A DNA stretch of 64,000 nucleotides from JBKHXF01 sp046566145 (GTDB lineage Bacteria; Actinomycetota; Nitriliruptoria; Nitriliruptorales; Nitriliruptoraceae), in the NCBI GenBank assembly GCA_046566145.1, contig JBKHXF010000003.1, positions 62,001-126,000 on the forward strand, given 5' to 3'. The position numbers and the translations under genes are program-made. The notes below the pieces were generated by a model that was given only the letters and a program-made list of their open reading frames with translations, was not told the DNA's origin and did not search any database. Positions 7,796 through 17,900 of the stretch are shown here, piece by piece (the stretch's first letter is position 1; every line of letters starts with the position of its first letter).

Positions 7796-9595
7796 GTGTC
7801 GGACGAGGTGCTGCGCATCGCCAACGTCAGCGGGTTCTACGGCGACCGCTTCGACGCGTTCGCCGAGCAGCTCACCGGCGGCCCCGTCGACGTGCTCACC
7901 GGCGACTGGCTCGCCGAGCTGACCATGCTGATCCTGTACCGCTCGCGCGCGAAGGACCCCTCGAAGGGCTACGCGTCGACGTTCCTGCACCAGCTCACCG
8001 GCCACCTGCAGCAGGTCGCCGAGCGGGGGGTGAAGGTCGTCGCGAACGCCGGCGGCCTGAACCCGGCTGGGCTGGCCGCAGCCATCCGGGAGGCCGTCGT
8101 CGGGGCCGGCGTCGACCTGACCGTCGCGCACGTCTCGGGCGACGACCTGCTCCCGCGCATCGACGAGCTGCGGGACCGCCACGGCCTCGCCCACCTCGAC
8201 GAGGGCACCCCGCTCGCGGAGGAGCCGATGCCGCCGCTGACCGCCAACGCCTACCTCGGCGGCTGGGGCATCGCCGAGGCGCTGGGGCGCGGTGCCGACA
8301 TCGTCGTCACCGGCCGGGTCACCGACGCGAGCGTGGTCGTCGGGCCGGCCGCCTGGCGGTTCGGGTGGGCGCGCGACGACTGGGACCGCCTCGCCGGCGC
8401 CGTGGTCGCCGGCCACGTCATCGAGTGCGGCGCGCAGGCCACCGGCGGCAACTACGCCTTCTTCACCGAGGTCCCCGGCCTCGAGCACCCCGGCTTCCCG
8501 ATCGCGGAGGTCCACGCCGACGGCAGCAGCGTCATCACCAAGCACGAGGGCACCGGTGGCCTCGTGTCCGTCGGCACCGTGACGGCCCAGCTGCTCTACG
8601 AGGTCGGCGGTCCCCTCTACCTCAACCCGGACGTGACCACCGACCTGTCCAGCGTCGAGCTGGAGCAGGTCGGGCCGGACCGGGTCCGCATCAGCGGGGT
8701 CGAGGGTGCCCCGCCGACGGACCGGGTGAAGGTCTGCATCAACACCCTCGGCGGGTTCCGCAACCAGGCGACGTTCCTGCTGACCGGTCTCGACGTCGAG
8801 GCCAAGGCCGAGCTGCTCGAGCGGACGCTGCGCCGGCGGGTCGACCTCGACGACCTCGACGAGGTGGACGTCCGGCTCGTGCGCTCCGACCACCCCGACG
8901 CCACCACCAACGCCGAGGCCGTCGCCCAGCTGCACGTCACCGTCAAGGACCGCGACCCCCAGAAGGTCGGTCGCCGGGCGTTCGCCGGCCCGCTCGTCGA
9001 GCTCGCGCTCGCGAGCTACCCGGGGTTCACGATGACGGCGCCGCCGGCCGATGCCGACCCGTTCGGCGTCTACTGGCCGGCGCTCGTGCCCAAGGACGAG
9101 GTGCGCGAGGTCGTCACCGTCGGTGAGGCCGACCCGGTGGAGCTCGAGCTCACCGCCGGCGTGGACCCGGCCGAGCTCGACGCCCCGGAGCTGTCGGTCG
9201 AGTGGAGCGACTTCGAGGTCGAGGACGCGACGACGCAGCGCGTCCCGCTCGGCACGGTGTTCGGGGCCCGCTCCGGCGACAAGGGCGGCAACGCCAACGT
9301 CGGGGTGTGGGCGACGTCCCGGGCCGGCTTCGTGTGGCTCGCCCGCGAGCTCGACGTGCCACGGTTCCGGGAGCTGGTCCCCGACGCGGACGGCCTCGAG
9401 GTCACCCGCACGCTGCTGCCGAACCTGCTCGCCGTGAACTTCGTCGTCCACGGGCTGCTCGGGCGCGGCGTGTCGTCCGCGACCCGCCCGGACCCGCAGG
9501 CGAAGGGCCTCGGCGAGTACCTGCGGAGCCGACTGGTCGACCTGCCGGCGTGGGTCCTCGAGCCCGTGCCGGTCCGGTTGGACGAGCGCGGCTGA
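7796..9595 (+). CDS. acyclic terpene utilization AtuA family protein (DUF1446 plus C-terminal AtuA-like domain)
   Basis: 599 residues, the full length of the two-domain family. The N-terminal DUF1446 domain starts with LRIANVSGFYGDRFDA and contains VVANAGGLNPAG near 75, GADIVVTGRVTDASVV near 170 and ECGAQATGGNYAFF near 210. A smaller C-terminal domain begins at about 500 (FGARSGDKGGNANVGVWA). AtuA homologues occur in citronellol/geraniol degradation clusters in Pseudomonas, but the reaction is unassigned and no other atu genes are present here, so a role in terpene use is not supported by context. GTG 7796 is preceded by GAGGAG (7779-7784). The gene stands alone. Confidence 0.85.
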   Translation: MSDEVLRIANVSGFYGDRFDAFAEQLTGGPVDVLTGDWLAELTMLILYRSRAKDPSKGYASTFLHQLTGHLQQVAERGVKVVANAGGLNPAGLAAAIREAVVGAGVDLTVAHVSGDDLLPRIDELRDRHGLAHLDEGTPLAEEPMPPLTANAYLGGWGIAEALGRGADIVVTGRVTDASVVVGPAAWRFGWARDDWDRLAGAVVAGHVIECGAQATGGNYAFFTEVPGLEHPGFPIAEVHADGSSVITKHEGTGGLVSVGTVTAQLLYEVGGPLYLNPDVTTDLSSVELEQVGPDRVRISGVEGAPPTDRVKVCINTLGGFRNQATFLLTGLDVEAKAELLERTLRRRVDLDDLDEVDVRLVRSDHPDATTNAEAVAQLHVTVKDRDPQKVGRRAFAGPLVELALASYPGFTMTAPPADADPFGVYWPALVPKDEVREVVTVGEADPVELELTAGVDPAELDAPELSVEWSDFEVEDATTQRVPLGTVFGARSGDKGGNANVGVWATSRAGFVWLARELDVPRFRELVPDADGLEVTRTLLPNLLAVNFVVHGLLGRGVSSATRPDPQAKGLGEYLRSRLVDLPAWVLEPVPVRLDERG

Positions 9596-9685
9596 CGGCG
9601 CCCCGGCCGCTGCCCTCCGGCCGAGGACGGACGGGCGTGGGCGGTAGGCTCCGCGCCGCTCACACCACCACCGGAGGGGACCCGG

Positions 9686-10342
9686 GTGCCGACCCGTCAC
9701 GCCCGACGCCTGCCCGCCGCGCTGCTCGCGCTCGCCGTCGCGCTGACCGCGTGTGGCGGCGACCCGGAGCCGGAGGCGACCCCGCGCGACCTCAGCACCA
9801 TCGGCCTGCCGGCCCCGACCGAGGACCCGTCACCCGAGGCGACCGCGACGGCCACGGCGACGGCCGACGTGGGCGACACGAGCCAGGTCGACCTCACCGT
9901 CATCCCCGACGGGATCGACGACACCTACGTCGCCGCCCTCGCACGCGAGACCGTGGGCTGGATGACCGATGCGGCGCTCACGGTGGAGGACGGGAACCCC
10001 ACGGAGGACACCGAGATCCTCGTGAGCAGCAACACGGCTGCCGCGGCCGCCGACCGTGTGCGATCCATCGTCATCGAGCTCGCGGAGGCCGTGGAGGACC
10101 CGGCGGGCGAGGCCTCGGTCGACCTGGTCGAGATCGGGACGACCGGATCCGCGTGCACGTCCGCGCTGGTGGCCATCCGATGGGCCCCTCTCGCCCCGGG
10201 CTTCGCGGGTGGGACGGACTGGGAGTACTGGATGGCCTGGGTCGAGGCGCCGGGCGACAGCCCTGGCGTCACGGCGTGGGACTTCCTCGGCGTCGGCATC
10301 CGGGCGGGCGGAGGCCAGGAGGTCGACCCGTGCACCGAGTGA
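9686..10342 (+). CDS. putative secreted lipoprotein
   Basis: 218 residues. A positively charged N terminus, a hydrophobic core and a lipobox LTAC (Cys near residue 23) mark a type II signal peptide, so the mature protein should be lipid-anchored outside the membrane. A low-complexity Pro/Glu/Ala/Thr linker (including repeated AT) covers residues 25-60, then a roughly 150-residue domain I do not recognise, with Cys near 155 and at the C terminus that could form a disulfide. The GTG follows a GGAGGGG site; a -10-like TAGGCT is at 9644-9649. The downstream exported protein starts inside its last codons, so the two are coupled. Confidence 0.7.
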   Translation: MPTRHARRLPAALLALAVALTACGGDPEPEATPRDLSTIGLPAPTEDPSPEATATATATADVGDTSQVDLTVIPDGIDDTYVAALARETVGWMTDAALTVEDGNPTEDTEILVSSNTAAAAADRVRSIVIELAEAVEDPAGEASVDLVEIGTTGSACTSALVAIRWAPLAPGFAGGTDWEYWMAWVEAPGDSPGVTAWDFLGVGIRAGGGQEVDPCTE

Positions 10343-11163
10343 GCCCTCCCGCCCTCGCCATCACCCTCACCGTCCTCCTGCTGGGCGGCGCCGCGGCGGA
10401 GGCGCAGCCGTCCGACTGCAGCTCCGGCGGCATCCTCTGCGGCGGGGTCGCGACCCCTCCCGGGGGAGGTGGGGGTGCGAGCGGACCGCCGTCCGGATCC
10501 GGGGGCTCGCCCCCGAGCCCGGTCGATCCCGACGCACCGGTCCGGCACTACAGCCTCGACACGCGGGTCGAGGACGGGACTCCCTGCTGGTACGTCACGT
10601 CCCGGCTGGCGCCCCCGCCGGTCCCGGCCGGGTCGACCTACGCGGCCGTCGTCGATCAGCTCCGGGACTTCAACAGCAACGGCGTGGTCTACGCGGCGTG
10701 CCCGTCGTCCGTGCGCGAGGTGGTCGGTGACCCGGCGCAGTACCTCTCGGCGGGCGACCTCCCCGTCGCCCACGGGACCATCGAACCCGGGGAGGCCCTG
10801 ACCGGCCTGCGCACGTACCTCGTCGTCGAGCGCCGCTCCCCCGGTACCTGGCCCCCGCCGGCGGTGAGCACGCCGCTGGGCACGCTCCAGGTCGGCGCCG
10901 ACCTCGTGCACCACACCGTCGCGTGGGACGACGGCCCCACCTCGACCCGGACCGCGACCTCCGACGGCGTCCCCCACCCGGGCGGTCCCGGCGAGATCTC
11001 GTGGGTCTACCGCGACCGCGGCGTCCGCACGGTCGCGGTGTCCTCGACCTACGGGGGCTGGTGGCGTCTCGGTGGCGCGTCGGGCCGGCTCGGCACCTAC
11101 ACGGTCGACGGCCCGGACATCACCCTGCCCGTCACCGAGGTCCAGGCCGTCCGCGAGCGCTGA
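10330..11163 (+). CDS. secreted protein with Gly/Pro/Ser-rich linker, unknown function
   Basis: 277 residues. It has a Sec-type signal peptide (hydrophobic stretch ending GGAAAEAQP), a Cys pair (DCSSGGILCGG), a Gly/Ser/Pro-rich linker at about 40-75, and a C-terminal domain with further Cys (GTPCWYV, YAACPSS) and several Trp/Tyr residues (YGGWWRLGG), consistent with an extracellular beta-rich fold. The start is GTG 10330 because AGGAGG at 10317-10322 sits 7 bases upstream; it overlaps the lipoprotein gene by 13 bases in another frame. I do not recognise the domain; co-expression with the lipoprotein suggests they act together at the cell surface. Confidence 0.65.
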   Translation: MHRVSPPALAITLTVLLLGGAAAEAQPSDCSSGGILCGGVATPPGGGGGASGPPSGSGGSPPSPVDPDAPVRHYSLDTRVEDGTPCWYVTSRLAPPPVPAGSTYAAVVDQLRDFNSNGVVYAACPSSVREVVGDPAQYLSAGDLPVAHGTIEPGEALTGLRTYLVVERRSPGTWPPPAVSTPLGTLQVGADLVHHTVAWDDGPTSTRTATSDGVPHPGGPGEISWVYRDRGVRTVAVSSTYGGWWRLGGASGRLGTYTVDGPDITLPVTEVQAVRER

Positions 11164-11166
11164 CGC

Positions 11167-11952
11167 TCAGGCGGACGCACCGCTGTAGCTCGCCAGGCCA
11201 CGGCGCCAGAACCACCGGGTCGCGAGCACGACGACGGCGGTGAAGGCGCCGGCGGTCGCGACGGCCTCCCAGCCGGCCCGTGCCGTGACGACCTCGGCGG
11301 GCACGGTGACCGCGAAGGCGAGCGGCACCAGCACCGTGAACCCGACCCGGAGCCACCCGGGGAACAGCGTGACGGGCCAGCGCCCAGCCTGGTACAGCCC
11401 GTTGAACAGCTCGGCGACGTGCTCCATCCGCACCACCCAGAACGCGGCCGTCGTGATGGCGAGCCAGAAGCAGTAGACGAGCACGGCGCCGAGCAGCAGG
11501 GTCAGCACGAACCCGACGACCGCGCCGGCGGTCGGCACGCGGCCGAGGCGGGCGAGCCCGACGGCGACCACGCCCAGCCCGACCAGCACGTCGACGAGCT
11601 TCCACAGTGCGACCTGCCGGACGCTCACCAGCAGCTGCGCGTCGACGGGCTTGAGCAGCAGGTGGTCGAGCTTGCCCTCGCGGATGTCGTCCATGAGCAG
11701 CTGCATGTTGGGCTGGACGACGGCCTGGATGACCCCGCCGAGCAGGACGTGGACGCCCAGGACGACCAGCAGCTCCGAGGACGACCAACCCCCGAGGTCC
11801 TCGGTGTAGCGGAAGACCAGGGCGATGACGGCGATGGCCGTGCCGAGCGCCACCGTGGACTGCAGCAGCTGCAGCCAGAAGTTCACCCGGTACTGCAGCT
11901 CGTTGAGCGCGCCGACCCGCAGGTAGGTCCCGACGACGTCGCGGGTGCGCAT
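11167..11952 (-). CDS. ABC-2 family exporter permease, second subunit
   Basis: 261 residues with six predicted membrane helices. The N-terminal pattern of a short cytoplasmic segment, NELQYRVNFWLQLLQS and the loop region LLMDDIREGKLDHLLLKPVDAQLLV resemble the DUF990/ABC2_membrane_6 permeases that come as unequal pairs. Its ATG overlaps the stop of the first permease gene (TGATG), completing an ATPase-permease-permease operon. The complex should be an exporter; the substrate cannot be read. It ends four bases from the convergent secreted-protein gene. Confidence 0.85.
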   Translation of the reverse strand: MRTRDVVGTYLRVGALNELQYRVNFWLQLLQSTVALGTAIAVIALVFRYTEDLGGWSSSELLVVLGVHVLLGGVIQAVVQPNMQLLMDDIREGKLDHLLLKPVDAQLLVSVRQVALWKLVDVLVGLGVVAVGLARLGRVPTAGAVVGFVLTLLLGAVLVYCFWLAITTAAFWVVRMEHVAELFNGLYQAGRWPVTLFPGWLRVGFTVLVPLAFAVTVPAEVVTARAGWEAVATAGAFTAVVVLATRWFWRRGLASYSGASA

Positions 11953-12806
11953 CAGTTGCCCACCGCGCCGTAGTGGCGCACCGCCCGGCGCCAGACGAGC
12001 TGGGCCGCGCCGGCGGTGGCCACGATCCACCCGGCCTGCCACGCGAGGCCGGCGAGCAGCTCCCGGCCGGCCATGTCGGTGACCAGCACCTCGATCGGGA
12101 AGCCGAAGGTCCACCGGAACGGCAGCACGTCGGCGATGGAGACGGCCCACCCCGGCAGCAGGTCGAGCGGCACGAGCCGGCCGGACAGCAGCAACTCGGC
12201 GGTGAAGTACAGCTCGAACAGCGCCGCGACCCGCGTCGTCCAGAGCGTCACCATCCCGAGGATGAACAGCAGCATCGTCCGGATCAGGTAGGCACCCCAG
12301 ATGGCGACGAGGAAGGTCGCGACCTGGGCGAGGTCGGGGGCGAGCGTCGGGCGGAACGCGAGCGAGAGGCCGAGGGCGATCGGCACCCACAGCACGATGA
12401 CGACGACCTTCCACCCCGCGAAGTAGGCGATGTCGTAGTGGAGCGGGTGGACGGGCCGCAGCAGCATCCCGGACAGTTGACCCTGCCGGATGCGGAACTC
12501 CCAGCCGTACGGGGTGAACACGATGTTCATGTTCCGAACCAGCGTCCACACGATGTAGTACGCGGCGAAGTCCCCGGCCGTGAACCCCTGGATCGACCCA
12601 CCGTTGGCCTCGGCGACGAGCGACCACACGACGAGGTAGACGACCGGCTCGACCACCATGCCGAGCATGTACATGTAGTTCGCGGTGCGGTACTGGAACT
12701 GCTCGAGCACCCCAGCCCGTGCCGTGACGGCGTAGAGGTCCACGAGGCCCTTCAGCCGTCCGGTCCGCCGCGGCGGGGCGGCCGCCACCGCGCCGGCGGC
12801 GGTCAC
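11952..12806 (-). CDS. ABC-2 family exporter permease, first subunit
   Basis: 284 residues, six predicted membrane helices, starting at a GTG that overlaps the ATPase gene stop as GTGA. It shares the layout of its partner: QFQYRTANYMYMLGM in helix 1, FRIRQGQLSGMLLRPVHPLHYD in the cytoplasmic loop (the region that usually contacts the ATPase) and DLLPGWAVSIADVLPFRW toward the end. The matching RPxxPL loops in the two subunits indicate a heterodimeric membrane domain. Confidence 0.85.
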   Translation of the reverse strand: MTAAGAVAAAPPRRTGRLKGLVDLYAVTARAGVLEQFQYRTANYMYMLGMVVEPVVYLVVWSLVAEANGGSIQGFTAGDFAAYYIVWTLVRNMNIVFTPYGWEFRIRQGQLSGMLLRPVHPLHYDIAYFAGWKVVVIVLWVPIALGLSLAFRPTLAPDLAQVATFLVAIWGAYLIRTMLLFILGMVTLWTTRVAALFELYFTAELLLSGRLVPLDLLPGWAVSIADVLPFRWTFGFPIEVLVTDMAGRELLAGLAWQAGWIVATAGAAQLVWRRAVRHYGAVGN

Positions 12807-13816
12807 GCCCCGGCCCCGCGGGCCTCGCTGGCCTCGTGGGCGGCGTCCTGCTCGGCGAAGACCTGGTCGATGACGTCGTCGATCGGCGGGTCCTCGATGG
12901 TCAGGTCGACGACCTGGTGCTCCGTCAGCAGCGCGGCAGCCGTGGCCGACGCGACCTCCCGCGGGACCCGCAGCGTCACGCGCGCGCCGTCCTCGGCGAC
13001 GACGTCACCGAGCCGCCCGGCGTCGAACGTCGGTGCGGTCGCCGTGAACGTCAGCGTCTTGTGGGCGGAGAACCGGGCTGCCAGGTCGGCGAGGGCGCCG
13101 TCGTGGACGATGCGGCCGTGGTGGACGACCACGACCCTTCGGCAGAGCGCCTGGACGTCCGCCATGTAGTGGCTGGTCAGGAGCACGGTCGCGCCGTACC
13201 GGGCGTTGTACTCCGCGACGAAGGCCCGGATCCGCTTCTGCATGGGCACGTCGAGCCCGATGGTGGGCTCGTCGAGGAACAGCACCTGCGGGCGGTGCAG
13301 GAGCGAGCCGGCGATCTCGGCCTTCATCCGCTGCCCGAGGGAGAGGTTGCGCACCGGGGTGGTGAGCAGGTCGCCGATGTCGAGCAGCTCGACGAGCTCG
13401 TCGCGCAGCGCCTCGTACTCCGGGCGGGGGACCTGGAAGATGGCCCGGTTCATCTCGAAGGAGTCGACGACCGGCAGGTCCCACTGGAGCTGGTTGCGGT
13501 TGCCCATCACGAGGGTGATGCGGCGCAGGTACTCGGCGCGCCGCTCCCAGGGGCGGAACCCCAGCACCGACGCGTCACCGCCGGTGGGGTGCAGCAGGCC
13601 CGAGAGCATCTTCAGCGTCGTGGTCTTCCCGGCACCGTTCGGGCCGAGGAACCCCACGACCTCGCCGGGCGCGACCGTCAGGTCGACGCCGGCGACGGCG
13701 TGCACCTCGCGGTGCTCGCGCCGGACCAGCGACACGAGCGCGCTGCGCAGGCCCGCCTCCCGGACGGGGACCCGGAAGGTCTTCTCGAGCCCCCGGACCG
13801 CGATGTCCGCCTCCAC
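12803..13816 (-). CDS. ABC transporter ATP-binding protein (ABC-2 exporter)
   Basis: About 337 residues. Walker A GPNGAGKTTT near 50-60, signature LSLGQRMKAEIA near 145, Walker B VLFLDEPTIGLD near 165 and switch His in LLTSHY near 197 are all intact, so the ATPase should be active. A C-terminal extension of about 100 residues follows, as in NatA/DrrA-like exporters. Several GTG codons crowd the start; GGAGGA at 13829-13824 sits 7 bases before GTG 13816 and 4 before GTG 13819, so I choose 13816, leaving an upstream in-frame GTG at 13837 as the alternative. It heads the operon with the two permeases. Confidence 0.88.
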   Translation of the reverse strand: MEADIAVRGLEKTFRVPVREAGLRSALVSLVRREHREVHAVAGVDLTVAPGEVVGFLGPNGAGKTTTLKMLSGLLHPTGGDASVLGFRPWERRAEYLRRITLVMGNRNQLQWDLPVVDSFEMNRAIFQVPRPEYEALRDELVELLDIGDLLTTPVRNLSLGQRMKAEIAGSLLHRPQVLFLDEPTIGLDVPMQKRIRAFVAEYNARYGATVLLTSHYMADVQALCRRVVVVHHGRIVHDGALADLAARFSAHKTLTFTATAPTFDAGRLGDVVAEDGARVTLRVPREVASATAAALLTEHQVVDLTIEDPPIDDVIDQVFAEQDAAHEASEARGAGA

Positions 13817-13969
13817 CACCCGTTCCTCCGTCGCCACGCCCGGCCGTGGGCGTTGGGCCCGGCCGGATCGGCGAGCCAACCACCTCGACGGCTGTGGCGC
13901 ACGGACCCGAGCCCGTCTTCCGACCTCGCCGACGAGCGCCGGTGCGCATCCCCATGCGCGGACGCTGCG

Positions 13970-14932
13970 TCAGGCGCCGGCGCGGTACCTCGCGCCGTCC
14001 CCGGAGCCGCCACGCATGACCGTGCCCTCCTCGAACAGCCGGTCGAGCGCGTCGCGGGCCACCTCGACGTCCCAGCCGAGGGCCTCGGCGAGCGCGCCGG
14101 CGGTCGCCATCCGCTGGGCGCGCAGCTCGGCGAGCAGCAGCTCCTCGTCGGCGGCCTCGGCCCCGTCGCCGGCGGCGATCCGCCACGCCGTCTCGGCGGC
14201 GCGCGCGACGAGGTCCTGCAGCGCGGTCGAGTCGTCGAACCCCGGCGGGTCACCGAGGTGGTCGAACAACCAGGCCGGGTCGTCAGCCGGGTGCGGCTGG
14301 ACGCGGATCGCGTCGAGGTCGCCCCGGACGTCGAACAGCCCCGCCGCGTCGAGGTCGTCGATCGCGACCGCGTCGGGCGAGCGCGCCGCGGTGGCGAGGT
14401 CGGTGCCGGAGCGATGCGCTCGGATCGCGGCGAGCAGCGTCTTGCGGTCGCGACCCCGCAGCCGCAGCAGCGCCGACGGGTCGGCGGTGATGGCCTTCGC
14501 CAGCGCGTGGTGGACGGCCGCGACGTGGTGGCAGGGCTCGCGGTGCTCCGTGCAGATGCACTGGTCGTCCACGCCGTCGCGGGACGGCACCAGCGGGGCG
14601 CCGGCCGCGGCGGCGACGTCCTCGACCTCGACCGGCAGGTCGCCCTCGACGAGCGCGCCAGCGAAGCGCAGCTCGCCGGCGAGCGCGACCACCAGCGCGT
14701 CCCACGCGTCGTCGTCGATGCCGACGACGTCGATCGTGACGGTCTGCGGGCGGTGCCGGCCGTACACCACCGTGGCGCTCGCCCGGCCGGCGCCGAGCTC
14801 GAGCCCGCGGACCGCGCCCCGCGAGGTGTAGTAGGAGCCGCGGTCGAGGTTCTCGGCGAACGAGCGCGACGGCGTCGACATCGAGGCGAGCCAGCGCTCA
14901 CCCCACGTCGCGGTCGTGGTGGCCTCCGTCAC
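13970..14932 (-). CDS. SWIM zinc finger protein, partner of the adjacent SNF2 helicase
   Basis: 320 residues. The SWIM motif CxC-x6-CxH is explicit in CICTEHREPCHH near residues 118-129; SWIM fingers bind DNA or protein. The segment before it (WLASMSTPSRSFAENLDRGSYYTSRGAV) and the helical C terminus match proteins encoded beside bacterial SNF2 helicases. The GTG start overlaps the helicase stop as GTGA, so the two proteins are made together and probably work as one complex on DNA. The biochemical function is unknown. Confidence 0.82.
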   Translation of the reverse strand: MTEATTTATWGERWLASMSTPSRSFAENLDRGSYYTSRGAVRGLELGAGRASATVVYGRHRPQTVTIDVVGIDDDAWDALVVALAGELRFAGALVEGDLPVEVEDVAAAAGAPLVPSRDGVDDQCICTEHREPCHHVAAVHHALAKAITADPSALLRLRGRDRKTLLAAIRAHRSGTDLATAARSPDAVAIDDLDAAGLFDVRGDLDAIRVQPHPADDPAWLFDHLGDPPGFDDSTALQDLVARAAETAWRIAAGDGAEAADEELLLAELRAQRMATAGALAEALGWDVEVARDALDRLFEEGTVMRGGSGDGARYRAGA

Positions 14933-17900
14933 GCCGCGTCCTCGTCGTCCTCGACATCGGTCGAGTTCAGCGCGACCAGCTCGCGCAGCTCCTCGTCGCC
15001 GAGCTCGGTGATCCACGCCTCGCCCTCGCCCACGACCGAGTCGGCGAGCGCCTGCTTGCGGGTGAGCAGCTCGTCGATGCGCTCCTCGATGGTCCCGGAG
15101 GTGACGAGCTTGTGCACGTTGACGGTGCGGGTCTGGCCGATGCGGTGAGCCCGGTCGGTGGCCTGCTGCTCGACCGCGGGGTTCCACCACCGGTCGTAGT
15201 GGATGACCTCGGTGGCCCGCGTGAGGTTCAGGCCCGAGCCGCCGGCGCGGAGCGACACGAGCAGCAGCGGCGACGCGTCGTCGTCGTCCTGGAACGCGTC
15301 GACCATGGCCTCGCGCCCACCGAGGGGGACGCCGCCGTGGAGGAACGGCACGTCCGGCAGGCCGAGCTCCCTGCCGAGGTGCTCCTCGAGCAGGTGCCCC
15401 ATCTCGCGGTACTGGGTGAAGATGAGCGCACGGTCGCCGGAGTCGACGACCTCCTGCAGGATCTCGGTGACCCGGCTGAGCTTCCCGGAGCGGTTCGGCA
15501 GCTTCCCGCCGTCGCGCAGGTACTGGCGCGGGTGGTTGCAGATCTGCTTCAGCGCGGTGAGCAGCGCGAGGATCCGGCCGCGCCGCTCGAACGTGGTGAC
15601 CCCGAGGCCCTTGCCGCTGAACGCGTCGTCCACGGCCGCCTGGTACAGCGACGCCTGCTCGCGGGTGAGCGAGCACGTGACGGTGATCTCGTTCTTCGGG
15701 GGCAGGTCCACCGACACGTCCGGGTCGGCCTTGAGCCGCCGCAGCACGAACGGCGCGATGAGCCGGCGCAGCCGCTCGGCCGCCTCGCGGTCGTGCCAGC
15801 GCTCGACCGGCACGGCGAAGCGCTCGGTGAAACGGCGCTGGTTGCCCAGCAGCCCGGGCGTGGTGAGGTCGAGGATCGCCCACAGCTCCGACAGCCGGTT
15901 CTCGATGGGCGTGCCGGTCAGCGCGAACTTGATGCGGGCCTCGAGACCCCGGGCCGCCTTGGCGCCCTTGGACGACGCGTTCTTGACCTGCTGGGCCTCG
16001 TCGAAGATCACCGTGTCCCAGGCGATGTCCTCGAGCAGGTGCAGGTCGCGGCGCAGCAGGGCGTAGGAGGTGACCACGACGTGGCCGGGCCGGAAGGCCT
16101 TGCGGTAGTTGGGCCGCTCGGGCCCGTGGTGGCGGATGACGGGGACGTCGGGCGCGAAGCGGTTGAGCTCGCGTTCCCAGTTGCCGACGACCGAGGTCGG
16201 GCACACGACGAGGTGCGGCCGGTCGGAGGGTCGGGAGGTGATGGTCGCCATGGCCTGCAGCGTCTTGCCGAGGCCCATCTCGTCGGCGAGGATCCCGCCC
16301 ATGCCGAGCTCGGCGAGCGACTGCATCCAGCCGACGCCGCGGACCTGGTAGGCGCGCAGGTCGCCGGTGATGCCCGTGATCTCTGCCTCGTTCGGCCCGC
16401 CGGCGTCCTTGAGCCGCTGCACCAGACGGGCCACGTCGCCGTCGGCGACGGTCTCGACGAAGCCGAGGCCGTCGTGCTCGCGCTGCCCCGACAGGGCGGC
16501 CGCGAGCGCCTCGGTGATGTCGAGGGTCCCGGAGTCGCCGCGCAGCGCCGCGAGGCGGTCGACCTGGTCGTGGTCGATGCGGACCCACTGGCCGCGCCAG
16601 CGCACCAGCGGTTGTCCGAGGGCCACCAGCTCGGCGAACTCGTCCTCGTCGAGGGTGCGGTCCCCGAGCGCGATCTCGTAGCGGAACGTCGCCATGTCGG
16701 AGAGGCCGAGCCCCGTGCCGCCCTCGACGCGCTGGTCGCGGTCGACCGACGAGCCGATGCGGATCCGGGCGCGCAGCATCTGCGCGTCGAGGTCGCGCAG
16801 CTCCGGCGGGACCTGGACCCCGATGCCGGCGCCGCCGAGTGCGTCGACGCCCTCGGCGAGGAACGTCGCGACCTCGCGGGTGTCGAGCTCGATCCCGGTC
16901 GGACGGGACTCCGACAGGGCCCGGTCGAGCGGCTCGTACAGCCGGGCGGCGGTGGTCAGGCCGCGCACCAGCGACTCCTGCGCGTCCTCGACGCGCTTGC
17001 CGCCGAGCTCGAGCGGGGCGCCGGCGAGGCGCCAGACCTCCGACGCCGGGACGACCTCGGACGGGTCGGAGCGCAGCTGCAGCAGCAGCGTCATCCGCCA
17101 CGGGTCGTCGACGACCTCGGCCCGGTCGTCGGCCTCCTGCGACGGGTCGACCGCCGGCGGCTCGAGGCGGACGGCGAGGCGGGCGAGCCCGCGGTCCTCG
17201 CGTCCGAGGAGCGGTTCGGCCCAGATCCGCAGCTCGTCGGCGAGGTCCTCGGCGTCGACGCGCAGCCGCTCCACGGTGGGCTCGGCATCGCGCAGCGCGA
17301 GGGGCCAGGCCTCGACCCACGGACGGCCGCCGGCGCGTCGGCGGTGGTCGAGCTCGGGACGGGCGCCGGCGCGACCGCACACGTCCGCCACGGCGTCGAC
17401 GAAGGCGCGCAGCAGCGCGGCCGGCTCCCAGACCGCGTCGTCGTCCTCGTCCCGCCGCAGCGCGTGCGCCGCGACGGGGAACGACTCGGCGAGGGCAGCG
17501 AGGCGACCGTCACGCGGCGGCGCGGCCCGCCAGAGGGCGGTGCCGGAGGCCTCCTCGTCGGCGCGCAGGCTCGGCACGAGCCGACCGCCGGCGACGAACT
17601 CGAGGGCGAGCTTCGCGGCGACCGACCACGCCAGCAGGGAGCCCGAAGGCCGACGCCACGCGGGCCAGTCCGAGCCCGGCGGGAGCTCCGCGAGCCGTCG
17701 GAGCACGGGCAGCAGGGGGACGGACCGGGCGGGCAGGTCGGCCGGCACGAGCCGGGCATCCTCGGTGGGGCGGACGCCACGGAACGTCGTGGCGGTGCCC
17801 GCGGGCAGGTCGAGGGCCGCGGCGGCGGCCGCGATGTCGTCGACCCCCCAGAGCGCGAAGGTCCCGCCCCCCGGGGCGAGGTCGCTCGGGACGAAGGTGA

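Noticed and set aside
6494..9700. A 1068-codon reverse-strand open frame spanning ltrA, rhomboid and the AtuA gene
   Set aside because: It is a shadow: very high Arg/Pro/Ala content, no recognisable domain, and it runs antisense to the well-supported AtuA-family and ltrA genes. Such frames are expected at this G+C level.
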